A stretch of 64,000 nucleotides of DNA from assembly GCA_963801065.1 (NCBI GenBank), contig CAWDDG010000006.1:62001-126000 (forward strand), read 5' to 3'. The notes under the pieces were generated by a model that saw only the letters and a list, made by a program, of their open reading frames with translations, was not told the DNA's origin and searched no databases. Positions 47,692-55,794 of this stretch are shown piece by piece (the first letter of the stretch is position 1; the number at the start of each line of letters is the position of its first letter). The position numbers were made by a program, and so were the translations under genes. This stretch comes from CAWDDG01 sp963801065 (GTDB taxonomy: Bacteria; Actinomycetota; Actinomycetes; Jiangellales; Jiangellaceae).

Positions 47692-49209
47692 TCATCCGAA
47701 CGGGTCGAAGATCTCCGTCTCGAGACAACTCGTATCCGCCGGCGCCGCGTGGGGACGGTCGAGCCAGGCGCGTCGAATATTACGCGGGCACTCGTAGAAG
47801 CCGAAGACGTTGTAGCTATGGTTCGGGACCTCGACGGGGTAGGCGTGGGTCAAACCGGTCGTGCCACGCTCGACCTCCTCGAGCCTGACGTACGGGTCAT
47901 AGGCGCCGATCTCGATCAGTACCGGAGCGTCGGAGGTCACTGGCTCGGCGATCTGGGCGGCCGCTTCGCCGACGTCCCACACGTCGCAGACATCGACATA
48001 GGGGTGATTCCGGTAGGCGTCCGAATAGCCGTCGGGTTCGCCGGCAGCGCCGGCCGATGCTAGGTCGGCGAACGGAACCACGTCGTGGCAGAGCAGCGAG
48101 TAGTACAGGCCGTGGGTAAGGCGGCCCTCGCACAGCGGCACGTATCCGAAGCACACGCCCTCGTCGCTTGCCAGCCGGAATACACCCGGCATCGTGGCGC
48201 TGACCGGGGCTCCGGACAGCGCGTGGGCGATCAGCTGCGGGACCTCAGGGAGGTTACGCCCGCCGCTACTGGCCATGAGTTGGCGGACCGTGCGGACCAG
48301 CAGTGCGCCGTCCAGTAGCACCGGGATGGGCTGCCCGTCAGTGTCTTCCACGTCGACCGTGATGGGATGCGTGTCAAGCTGGGTCACCGCAGCTCGGAGT
48401 GACCCGACGAGGTCGGTGTTTGAGCCCGCGCAGGCACCGGCGCGGGCGCAGGCCGGTTCCATTGCCTGCAGAGCGTCCTCGGTGCGTTCGATGGCCCGGG
48501 TCAGGTCGTCGAGACCGGGCAGGTCCGGGGAGTCGAGGACAGCGGTTCGAATGCCGTCGGGGTGGTTCCGCAGTGTCTCTAGGGCGATACGCGAACCGGT
48601 GCCGGTCCCGATGAGGTTGACCTGGTCGACCCGGAGCGCCTGTTGCAGGTCGGCCACATCCGCGGCGCTCTCGGTCAGGTTGTATGCGCCGAGGTCCACG
48701 CCGTCGGCAACCAGCCGGTCGTGACATTCGCGTACACCCTCGAGGAATGCGGTTCGCCAGGCCGGGTCGGACTGACGCAAACCGAGCAATATCGGTGCTC
48801 GGGATTGCACCTCCACACAGGTCAGGTTCGGCTCGGAGAGCCCCGTGCCGCGCTGGTCGAGCAGGAATACGGGCCGATGTGTCCGAGCCGCCATCGGCGC
48901 AAGGCCCCCGTAGTCGTGCCGGTTGCCCAGCTCCCCTCCGACAACGATCATCGGGTCCGGACCGGGCTCGCCCGGTGGCTCGATCCGTACGACGAACAAT
49001 CTGATCTGCGCACTGTCGGCGTTGTCTCGCCGTTCGGGAACGGTCAGGTATCCGCAGCTCACCTCCTCGAGGATGACCGCGGTGACGTCGACGGGACAGG
49101 GTGACTCGGTGAACACGGAGCGCCTGCCGGGCTCGCTCCCCAAACAGCCGGCAGCGCCCACCAGTGCCAGCAGGACCGCCAGCGTGGCGAGCCGTCGGCC
49201 GTGCATCAC
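47692..49209 (-). CDS. Alpha/beta-hydrolase-like lipoprotein with a Thr in place of the nucleophile Ser
   Basis: About 505 aa, with a lipobox signal (LALVGAAGC) that would anchor it to the outer face of the membrane. The body follows the secreted tripeptidyl-aminopeptidase (TAP)-like hydrolase plan: LTVPERR, VVGGELG, FLLDQRGTGLSEP, NLIGTGTGSRIALETLRNHPDGIRTAVLDSPD, then acidic GAYDPYV and His in VPNHSY. In active relatives the elbow is G-x-S-x-G; here it is G-T-G-T-G, so the nucleophile serine is missing. It may be a weakly active or non-catalytic binding form. ATG 49206 is an equally good start. It overlaps the next upstream lipoprotein gene. Confidence 0.8.
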   Translation of the reverse strand: MMHGRRLATLAVLLALVGAAGCLGSEPGRRSVFTESPCPVDVTAVILEEVSCGYLTVPERRDNADSAQIRLFVVRIEPPGEPGPDPMIVVGGELGNRHDYGGLAPMAARTHRPVFLLDQRGTGLSEPNLTCVEVQSRAPILLGLRQSDPAWRTAFLEGVRECHDRLVADGVDLGAYNLTESAADVADLQQALRVDQVNLIGTGTGSRIALETLRNHPDGIRTAVLDSPDLPGLDDLTRAIERTEDALQAMEPACARAGACAGSNTDLVGSLRAAVTQLDTHPITVDVEDTDGQPIPVLLDGALLVRTVRQLMASSGGRNLPEVPQLIAHALSGAPVSATMPGVFRLASDEGVCFGYVPLCEGRLTHGLYYSLLCHDVVPFADLASAGAAGEPDGYSDAYRNHPYVDVCDVWDVGEAAAQIAEPVTSDAPVLIEIGAYDPYVRLEEVERGTTGLTHAYPVEVPNHSYNVFGFYECPRNIRRAWLDRPHAAPADTSCLETEIFDPFG

Positions 49210-49781
49210 TCGATCTTCGCAAACGGTGCGGTCTCGTAGAGGATCGTTTGGGCGATCAGCTCACCATCGGGGCTTTCTTCATCGAGGCCTCGGCACTCAT
49301 CCGCAACCATGTCGATCGTTAGCTCATCGGCGTGCAGCACGTAGTCGTAGGTGATCGCGCCGCAGGGATCGGTGGCTACCACGGTGTCGGCGTCGATGAC
49401 CTGGTAGGTACCGGACCAGCCCATCTCGGCCGGTCGCCCGTCGAACGCCTCGAACAGCGTCCAGCGGCCCGCCTCGAGCTTGAGGGTCAGCACGGCGGTG
49501 CGCTCGCCACCATCCCCCCGTGCCAAATGGTCTTCGACGGCTGCCTGGTCGAACCCAGCCGACACGCCGGTGGCGACCAGCTGGTCGACGGTCAGTTCTG
49601 CTGTCCGGTATGTACCCTCTGGCAGCACCGGGTCGCTGGGCATCGACGCCGCGGCTGCTGTCGGGCTTGGTTCCGGCGTCGGGGCGGTCTGAGCTGCATC
49701 CGAGTTCCCGCCACACGACGCGAGGAGCGCGCCGAACGCGCCGACCAGCAGAACTGTGCTGACTCGCCGGGGGATATCCAT
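49206..49781 (-). CDS. Lipoprotein with lipocalin-like C-terminal domain (hypothetical)
   Basis: A 191-aa protein with a lipobox (GALLASC, Cys at about 23) and a Pro/Thr/Ala linker. The rest reads as a beta-barrel-like domain: LPEGTYRTAELTV, AGRWTLFEAF, GWSGTYQVIDADTVVATDP, ITYDYVLHADELTIDMVADEC. The pattern of strands, and the late D-E-C, resembles the outer domain of the anti-sigma-like protein encoded next to it. No known family assigned. It is co-oriented with, and overlaps, the hydrolase-like lipoprotein gene. Confidence 0.72.
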   Translation of the reverse strand: MDIPRRVSTVLLVGAFGALLASCGGNSDAAQTAPTPEPSPTAAAASMPSDPVLPEGTYRTAELTVDQLVATGVSAGFDQAAVEDHLARGDGGERTAVLTLKLEAGRWTLFEAFDGRPAEMGWSGTYQVIDADTVVATDPCGAITYDYVLHADELTIDMVADECRGLDEESPDGELIAQTILYETAPFAKIE

Positions 49782-49848
49782 GTCGAGGCCTCCTGCTCCG
49801 ATTGTCGACTGACCAGGACAGCCCCGAGTGACCAGGTACGTTTACCGC

Positions 49849-50421
49849 TCAACCTGATCTCGCCCACGGCTGACTCGTAAGGAGAACCCGCCGGATCTCG
49901 CAGGCGTCGTCCATGACCTCGAATGCAAGTTCGTCGGCCGCCCGACGCCAGGTATATGAACCGACCGACAAGCAGAAGTTGTCGTAGAAGATATTGGTTC
50001 GGAAGCCCGAGCCGGTCGCGGTGTAGGAGATGCCCAGCGGGTTCTGCTCCGCTCGAAACGTGTCGGGAGCAGCGAGTTGGACTGTGCCGTCGGTATTGAG
50101 CTGCATCCGCCACCGGCCGGTGAGCGACGGCGAGACACCTGCGCTGTCGTCTGCACTGATTGTGACCTCGTAACGTCCGACGATCTGCTGGGCGCCATCG
50201 GCAGGAGATGCTTCGTCGGCTGACCGTGCCCCAAGGCCGCCACGCATACCGAGGACCGATGCGGCGACCGCGACGGCCGTCGCCAGTACGAGAGCGGCCT
50301 GGCGAGCGCGCACCCGGCGGCGTCGCCTAGCCAGCACCGACCGCAGCGAGCCCTCGACATCCGGATCGAGCGGACTCGCCGCCCGGTCCAGTCCCTCGCG
50401 CAGGCGACCGTCAAACGACAT
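49849..50421 (-). CDS. Membrane anti-sigma-like protein with extracytoplasmic beta domain
   Basis: A 190-aa protein starting at ATG 50421, inside the last codons of the sigma-factor gene. Its cytoplasmic part is short (residues 1-41, FDGRLREGLDRAASPLDPD then a run of Arg), followed by one transmembrane helix (about 42-59) and an outer domain (VGRYEVTISADD, TGRWRMQLNTDGTVQL, ELAFEVMDDACEIRRVLL). The layout and position suggest it holds the sigma factor at the membrane and responds to an outside signal. There is no zinc-type ZAS motif, so the assignment is by context. Confidence 0.65.
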   Translation of the reverse strand: MSFDGRLREGLDRAASPLDPDVEGSLRSVLARRRRRVRARQAALVLATAVAVAASVLGMRGGLGARSADEASPADGAQQIVGRYEVTISADDSAGVSPSLTGRWRMQLNTDGTVQLAAPDTFRAEQNPLGISYTATGSGFRTNIFYDNFCLSVGSYTWRRAADELAFEVMDDACEIRRVLLTSQPWARSG

Positions 50422-51001
50422 CGCCGACCTCCTCGTCCAGTATTGCCGCGAGCCGCCGCCTGGCCTTGTACAGATGAACGCGCGCGGTCGACGGCGCGCA
50501 ACCGAGAAGCTCGGCGATCTCGGCGATCGGGCGGTCCTCGACGTAGAACAGGACCACGGCGGCGCGCTGGCTGGGCGGCAGCCGGCGCACCGCCTCGAAC
50601 ACCTCAACGGCCGGATCGTCCGGCGGGAGCGTCGCCACGCTTGGCCGGAACCGCCCCTCCAACACGCTGCGCATCCGCTCCCGTCTCGCGACCCGGCTGG
50701 CCAGCCTTATTGCTACCCGTCGCACCCACGCATCGGGCTGCTCGTACCGCGACACCTTCGCCCAGTGGTCGAGCAGCTGGACGAATGCGTCCTGGGCGAT
50801 CTCTTCGGCACGTCCGCGGTCGTTGACGATCAGGTACACGGTGCGCACGACGCGGCGGAACTCCACCCGGAAGAACGCGGTGAACTCCGCCTCGGCCTCC
50901 GTCCGTGCCATCGCCCCCACCCACGAACCACGTGCCTGCCCATCCAGGCCGGATTCGGGTTCCAGGACGGAACTCGATTCGACTGCGCCTGCTGACGACA
51001 T
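50411..51001 (-). CDS. RNA polymerase sigma-70 factor, SigE/ECF-type
   Basis: A 196-aa extracytoplasmic-function sigma factor. Region 2 runs from about residue 38 (FTAFFRVEFRRVVRTVYLIVNDRGRAEEIAQDAFVQLLDHW), and region 4 from about 135 (RRLPPSQRAAVVLFYVEDRPIAEIAELLG, then STARVHLYKARRRL). The spacing and text are those of the actinobacterial SigE-family ECF group. A GGAGGG site precedes the start. Its gene overlaps the putative anti-sigma gene by 11 bases and is divergent from another lipoprotein gene. Confidence 0.92.
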   Translation of the reverse strand: MSSAGAVESSSVLEPESGLDGQARGSWVGAMARTEAEAEFTAFFRVEFRRVVRTVYLIVNDRGRAEEIAQDAFVQLLDHWAKVSRYEQPDAWVRRVAIRLASRVARRERMRSVLEGRFRPSVATLPPDDPAVEVFEAVRRLPPSQRAAVVLFYVEDRPIAEIAELLGCAPSTARVHLYKARRRLAAILDEEVGDVV

Positions 51002-51106
51002 GATCCCTCCGGAACGAGACAGGCGTCAGCAGGCGCGAAGGTTTACCGGGCGTAGTCGTTACCGGCCCTGGTAAACCGCGACGACGATCGGCGTCTGTCC
51101 CGCGAC

Positions 51107-51748
51107 ATGAGACCTTCGACATGGCCCCTCCTGGGCGTCGGCGCCTTGGTGCTGCTCGCCGCCACGGCGTGCGCCGGCTCCAGCACGACCACCGAGTCCC
51201 CGACCGCGGATCCGGCTGCCGACGCCAACCGCTACCAGAGCCGGCAGTTCGTTACTCCGTTCGAGGTGACCGTACCGGCCTGGCTGTCCGCGGTCCCCGA
51301 CACCGACGAACCGAACTTCCTGACCTGGATCGGTAAAGACGCGTCGTTCGATCGGGCCGTCCGCTTCCTCGTGCCGGTGAACGTCTACCGACCGGGCTCC
51401 GCCGCCTCCACCCCGCCGCCGGACGACTTCCTGAGCTATCTCCGCAGCCAAGTCACGCACGGTGCGCAGCTTGCCGACGAGACCACGACCTCCGTCGACG
51501 GCATGCCCACCACCATCGTGACCGGGACGACCGGGACACCCCTGGACGGGTCGCTCGGCTGCCCGGCCGCCGATGTGCCCGCACCCGACTGCTTCGGGCT
51601 GCAGCCCGGTATGGCGCTGCGGCTCGCCGTCGTCGACGTCGCTGACACGACACTCGTCGCGTGGGCCCGCGTGACGGAGGGAAGCGCCGACGCGGCCGAG
51701 GTGTTCGCCGGCTTCGAGCAGATGCTGGGCAGCGTGCGGTTCCGTTGA
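51107..51748 (+). CDS. Hypothetical lipoprotein
   Basis: A 213-aa protein with a clear lipobox (LLAATAC, Cys at 22) and a Ser/Thr linker. The mature part (residues 45-213) is a single soluble domain with FVTPFEVTVPAWL, NFLTWIG and AVRFLVPVNVYRP near its start and two Cys (in LGCPAAD and PDCFGLQ) that could form a disulfide. I do not recognise the family. It is divergent from the sigma-factor gene across 105 bases and may belong to its regulon. Confidence 0.75.
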   Translation: MRPSTWPLLGVGALVLLAATACAGSSTTTESPTADPAADANRYQSRQFVTPFEVTVPAWLSAVPDTDEPNFLTWIGKDASFDRAVRFLVPVNVYRPGSAASTPPPDDFLSYLRSQVTHGAQLADETTTSVDGMPTTIVTGTTGTPLDGSLGCPAADVPAPDCFGLQPGMALRLAVVDVADTTLVAWARVTEGSADAAEVFAGFEQMLGSVRFR

Positions 51749-51796
51749 CGACGCTCCGTGTCCGGCGACCTGGACGGGAGCGTGCGGCGTTGCTGC

Positions 51797-51855
51797 TACT
51801 GTGCGCAGAGATTCGACGTCCTTTAAGTCCCGTCCGGTGAGGCGGGAAAGGAGGT
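51797..51855 (+). promoter_or_regulatory. Promoter and PyrR-binding leader of the pyrimidine operon
   Basis: A -10 element TACTGT lies at 51797-51802. The leader then contains AAGTCCCGTCCGGTGAGGCG, matching the PyrR-binding RNA loop (ARUCCNGNGAGGYU-like): stem TCCCG/CGGGA (51828-51832/51843-51847) and a 10-base purine-rich loop. The ribosome site AAAGGAGGT (51847-51855) begins in the last base of the stem, so UMP-bound PyrR would block translation of pyrR, as shown in mycobacteria. Confidence 0.82.
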
Positions 51856-51863
51856 CCGCAGGT

Positions 51864-52457
51864 ATGTCGACGCCTGTCTCCGACCCGGGTCCGGCGACCC
51901 GTGAGCTCTCCGAGGCTCGTGCCGTCGTCGATGCCGACGACATCGCCCGTGCACTGACCCGGATCGCGCACGAGATCGTGGAGCGCAACAAGGGCGCGGC
52001 CGGGCTGGTCGTGCTCGGCATCCCGTCCCGCGGTGTCCCTTTGGCGCACCGGCTGGCGGCCAGCATCTCGGCCGTCGAGGGCATGGACGTCCCGGTGGGA
52101 GCGCTCGACGTGACGATGTACCGCGACGACCTGCGGCTCCGACCGGCCAGGGCGCTCGAGCACACCGACATCCCGGCCGGTGGTGTCGACGGCAAGGTCG
52201 TCGTGCTCGTCGACGACGTGCTCTTCTCCGGCCGGACCATCCGCGCCGCACTCACGGCACTCGACGACGTGGGCCGCCCGCAGGCGGTCCGCCTCGCCGT
52301 CCTCGTCGACCGGGGCCATCGGGAGCTGCCGATCCGCGCGGACCACGTGGGCAAGAACCTGCCGACGTCACTGCGCGAGGCCGTGAAGGTCCTCGTCGAG
52401 GAGGTCGACGGACAGGATGCCGTCCTCATCGGCAACGCGAAGGACGGCGTCCGATGA
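51864..52457 (+). CDS. pyrR: Bifunctional pyr operon regulator / uracil phosphoribosyltransferase PyrR
   Basis: A 197-aa PRTase-fold RNA-binding regulator with weak uracil phosphoribosyltransferase activity. The PRPP loop is VVLVDDVLFSGRTIRAA; GIPSRGVPLAHRLA and TMYRDDLR are conserved; DRGHRELPIRADHVGKNLPTS is the family's C-terminal signature. ATG 51864 is 8 bases after AAAGGAGGT. It overlaps pyrB by ATGA. Confidence 0.96.
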   Translation: MSTPVSDPGPATRELSEARAVVDADDIARALTRIAHEIVERNKGAAGLVVLGIPSRGVPLAHRLAASISAVEGMDVPVGALDVTMYRDDLRLRPARALEHTDIPAGGVDGKVVVLVDDVLFSGRTIRAALTALDDVGRPQAVRLAVLVDRGHRELPIRADHVGKNLPTSLREAVKVLVEEVDGQDAVLIGNAKDGVR

Positions 52458-53381
52458 TCCGCCACCTGCTGTCCGCCGCGGACCTGGACCGCGACGGCGC
52501 CACCCATGTCCTCGACACCGCGGCCGAGATGGCCAGGCTCACCGAGGGTCGCGCCGGTCAAGAAGCTGCCGACGCTGCGCGGGCGAACGGTCGTCAACCT
52601 GTTCTTCGAGGACTCGACCCGCACCCGGACGTCGTTCGAGCTCGCCGCGAAGCGCCTGTCGGCCGACGTGGTGAACTTCTCGGCGAAGGGGTCGAGCCTG
52701 TCCAAGGGCGAGAGCCTGAAGGACACCGCCCTCACGCTCGAGGCGATGGGCGCGGACGGTGTCGTGGTCCGCCACTCCGCCAGCGGCGCACCGCACCGGC
52801 TCGCCCACTCGGGCTGGATCCGCGCCAGCGTGGTCAACGCCGGCGACGGCACCCATGAGCACCCGACACAGGCGCTGCTCGACGCGTACACGCTGCGCAA
52901 ACACCTCGGCGACCTGGCCGGGCGGCGGATCGCCGTCGTGGGCGACGTGCTGCACAGCCGGGTCGCCCGGAGCAACGTGCTGCTGCTCGGAACGCTCGGA
53001 GCCGAGGTGACGCTCGTCGGGCCACCCACGCTGCTCCCGGTCGGCGTGGAGCACTGGCGTTGCCAGACCTCCTACGAGCTCGACCCGGTCCTGGCCAAGT
53101 GCGACGCCGTCATGATGCTCCGGGTCCAACGCGAGCGCATGAGCGCAGCCTTCTTCCCGTCCGCCCGCGAGTACAGCCGCCGATACGGGCTCGACGCGCG
53201 GCGCTTCGCGCTGCTCCCGGAGGACGCCCTCGTCCTGCACCCGGGGCCGATGATCCGCGGCATGGAGATCACCGCCGACGTCGCCGACAGCGACCGTTCG
53301 GTGATCGTCGAACAGGTGACGAACGGCGTCTACGTGCGGATGGCCGTGCTGTACCTGCTGCTGGGAGGGGCGCGGCTGTGA
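52454..53381 (+). CDS. pyrB: Aspartate carbamoyltransferase, apparently frameshifted near codon 32
   Basis: The catalytic subunit joins carbamoyl phosphate and aspartate. The N terminus is read from ATG 52454 (MIRHLLSAADLDRDGATHVL to about codon 31). The rest, from PVKKLPTLRGRTVVNLFFED onward, is in a frame one base later, so the sequence between 52544 and 52556 holds one surplus base, possibly in the GGG run at 52546-52548. Beyond this, all motifs are intact: STRTRTSFE, HPTQALLDAYTL, MMLRVQRER, LHPGPMIRG. Since the rest of the operon is pristine and the gene is needed for de novo UMP synthesis, an error in the sequence is likelier than real loss. Confidence 0.88.
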
Positions 53382-54673
53382 GCTGGATCGTCAAGAGTGC
53401 GCGGCTGCTCGGCGGCGAACCGACCGACCTCCTGGTGCGCGAAGGGCGCATCGCCGACATCGGTCCTGGCCTCGACACCGCCGGAGCCGACGTGGTGGAC
53501 GCCGCCGGGCTGGTCGCCCTGCCGGGCCTGGTCGACCTGCACACGCACCTGCGCGAGCCCGGCCGTGAGGACGCCGAGACCGTCGAGACCGGCACTCGCG
53601 CCGCAGCCCTCGGCGGGTTCACCGCCGTGCACGCGATGGCCAACACCGAGCCGGTGGCCGACACGGCGGGGGTCGTGGAGCAGGTCTGGCGGCTCGGCCG
53701 CGAGGCCGGACACGTCGACGTCCGACCCGTCGGCGCGGTCAGCGTCGGTCTGCGCGGAGAGCAGATGGCCGAGCTCGGCGCGATGGCCGACTCCGCCGCG
53801 GGTGTCCGGGTCTTCTCCGACGACGGGCGGTGCGTGGCCGACGCGGTGCTCATGCGGCGGGCACTGGAGTACGTGAAGGCGTTCGACGGCGTCGTCGCCC
53901 AGCATGCCCAGGAGCCGCGGCTGACCGAGGGCGCCCAGGTGAACGAGGGCGAGCTGTCCGGGCGACTGGGCCTGCGCGGCTGGCCGGCGGTTGCCGAGGA
54001 GGCGATCATCGCGCGCGACGTGCTGCTGGCGGCGCACGTCGGGTCGCGGCTGCACATCTGCCACGTCTCGACGGCCGGCTCGGTCGAGATCATCCGGTGG
54101 GCGAAGTCGAAGGGCTGGGACGTGACCGCCGAGGTCACACCGCACCACCTGTTGCTCACGGACGAGCTCACAGCGACCTATGACCCTCGCTACAAGGTCA
54201 ATCCGCCGCTGCGTACGGACGGAGATGTGCACGCGCTGCGTGAGGCGCTGGCCGACGGCACGATCGACGTCGTCGCCACCGACCATGCGCCGCACCCGCT
54301 CGAGGACAAGGAGTGCGAGTGGGATGCGGCGGCGTTCGGGATGCTCGGCCTGGAGACCGCATTGGCCGTCGTGCAGGCGACCATGGTCGACGGTGGCCTG
54401 ATGGACTGGACGGCCGTCGCCGAGCGACTCTCCGCGGCGCCGGCGCGGGTCGGCCGCTGCGACTTCGGCGAGAGCGCCCAGGGTCGGCCGCTGGCCGTCG
54501 GCGAGCCGGCGAACCTCGTCCTCGTCGATCCCGCGGCGGTCCGCACCATCGACGCCCGTGAGCTGTCGTCGCTGTCGCGGAACACCCCGTACGAGGGCAT
54601 GACGCTCCCGGGCCGGGTCGTCGCCACCTTCCTGCGGGGACGTCCGACGGTGCTCGACGGGAAGCTCGTGTGA
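53378..54673 (+). CDS. pyrC: Dihydroorotase
   Basis: A 431-aa zinc amidohydrolase (type I, long form) that cyclises carbamoyl aspartate. Metal ligands are in DLHTHLREPGRED, HICHVSTAGS and ATDHAPHPLEDKE. GTG 53378 overlaps the pyrB stop (GTGA), and the stop overlaps carA. In M. tuberculosis a membrane-protein gene separates pyrC from carA; here there is none. Confidence 0.96.
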   Translation: MSWIVKSARLLGGEPTDLLVREGRIADIGPGLDTAGADVVDAAGLVALPGLVDLHTHLREPGREDAETVETGTRAAALGGFTAVHAMANTEPVADTAGVVEQVWRLGREAGHVDVRPVGAVSVGLRGEQMAELGAMADSAAGVRVFSDDGRCVADAVLMRRALEYVKAFDGVVAQHAQEPRLTEGAQVNEGELSGRLGLRGWPAVAEEAIIARDVLLAAHVGSRLHICHVSTAGSVEIIRWAKSKGWDVTAEVTPHHLLLTDELTATYDPRYKVNPPLRTDGDVHALREALADGTIDVVATDHAPHPLEDKECEWDAAAFGMLGLETALAVVQATMVDGGLMDWTAVAERLSAAPARVGRCDFGESAQGRPLAVGEPANLVLVDPAAVRTIDARELSSLSRNTPYEGMTLPGRVVATFLRGRPTVLDGKLV

Positions 54674-55794
54674 GCCGCCGCGTTCCGGCGCTGCTCGTGC
54701 TGGAGGACGGGCGGACGTTCCGCGGTGAGTCGTACGGGGCCGAGGGCGAGACGTTCGGGGAGGCGGTCTTCTCGACCGGCATGACCGGCTACCAGGAGAC
54801 GCTGACCGACCCGTCCTACCACCGGCAGGTGGTCGTCCAGACGGCCCCGCACATCGGGAACACCGGCGTCAACGACGAGGATCCCGAGTCGGACCGGATC
54901 TGGGTCGCAGGCTACGTGGTCCGTGAGCCGGCCCGGCGGCCGTCGTCGTGGCGGTCACGGCGCGGCCTCGACGAAGAGCTCGACCGGGAAGGTGTCGTCG
55001 GCATCAGCGGGGTCGACACCCGCGCGCTGACCCGCCACCTGCGTGAACGGGGTGCGATGCGGGTCGGGATCTCGACCGTCGAGCCCTCTGCCGCCGCTCT
55101 GCTCGGACGCGTGCTTACGTCGCCGCCGATGGTGGGCGCCGACCTGGTGGGCGACGTGACGACGCGCGAGCCGTACGTCGTGCGGGCGGCAGGGGAGCGG
55201 CGGTTCACCGTCGCAGCACTCGACCTGGGCATCAAGGCCATGACACCGAAGCGGATGGCCGAACGCGGCATCGAGACGCACGTTCTCCCTGCCTCGTCCT
55301 CTCTCGACGACGTGCTCGCCGTCGAGCCGGACGGGTTCTTCCTGTCCAACGGCCCTGGCGACCCGGCGACGGCCGACCACGCCGTCGACGTGCTCCGCGG
55401 CGCGCTCGAGCGGAGGCTGCCGTTCTTCGGGATCTGCTTCGGCAACCAGGTCTTCGGCCGAGCGCTCGGGTTCGGCACGTACAAGCTCCGATACGGCCAC
55501 CGGGGCATCAACCAGCCCGTCCGGGACCGGTCGACCGGCCGGGTCGAGGTGACGGCGCACAACCACGGGTTCGCGGTCGACGCACCGCTCGACGGCGCCA
55601 CGGAGACGCCCTTCGGGATCGCGGAGGTGAGCCACGTCTGCCTCAACGACGACGTCGTCGAGGGGTTGGCGCTGCGGGACGGGCGTGGACCGGTTCGTGC
55701 CTTCTCGGTCCAGTACCACCCGGAAGCCGCGGCCGGCCCGCACGACGCCGCCTACCTGTTCGACCGGTTCGCCGAGCTGATGGGGGGCGCCTGA
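54670..55794 (+). CDS. carA: Carbamoyl-phosphate synthase, small (glutaminase) subunit
   Basis: A 374-aa protein feeding ammonia from glutamine to CarB. N-terminal domain with GYQETLTDPSYH and VVVQTAPHIGNTGVN; C-terminal class I amidotransferase with nucleophile Cys in FFGICFGNQ and the His/Glu pair in QYHPEAAAGP. GTG start overlaps the pyrC stop; the last base is shared with the carB ATG (TGATG). Confidence 0.96.
   Translation: MSRRVPALLVLEDGRTFRGESYGAEGETFGEAVFSTGMTGYQETLTDPSYHRQVVVQTAPHIGNTGVNDEDPESDRIWVAGYVVREPARRPSSWRSRRGLDEELDREGVVGISGVDTRALTRHLRERGAMRVGISTVEPSAAALLGRVLTSPPMVGADLVGDVTTREPYVVRAAGERRFTVAALDLGIKAMTPKRMAERGIETHVLPASSSLDDVLAVEPDGFFLSNGPGDPATADHAVDVLRGALERRLPFFGICFGNQVFGRALGFGTYKLRYGHRGINQPVRDRSTGRVEVTAHNHGFAVDAPLDGATETPFGIAEVSHVCLNDDVVEGLALRDGRGPVRAFSVQYHPEAAAGPHDAAYLFDRFAELMGGA

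Noticed and set aside
52540..52560. Programmed ribosomal frameshift in pyrB
   Set aside because: There is no slippery heptamer or downstream stimulatory structure, and pyrB is not known to use frameshifting. A base error or mutation is simpler.
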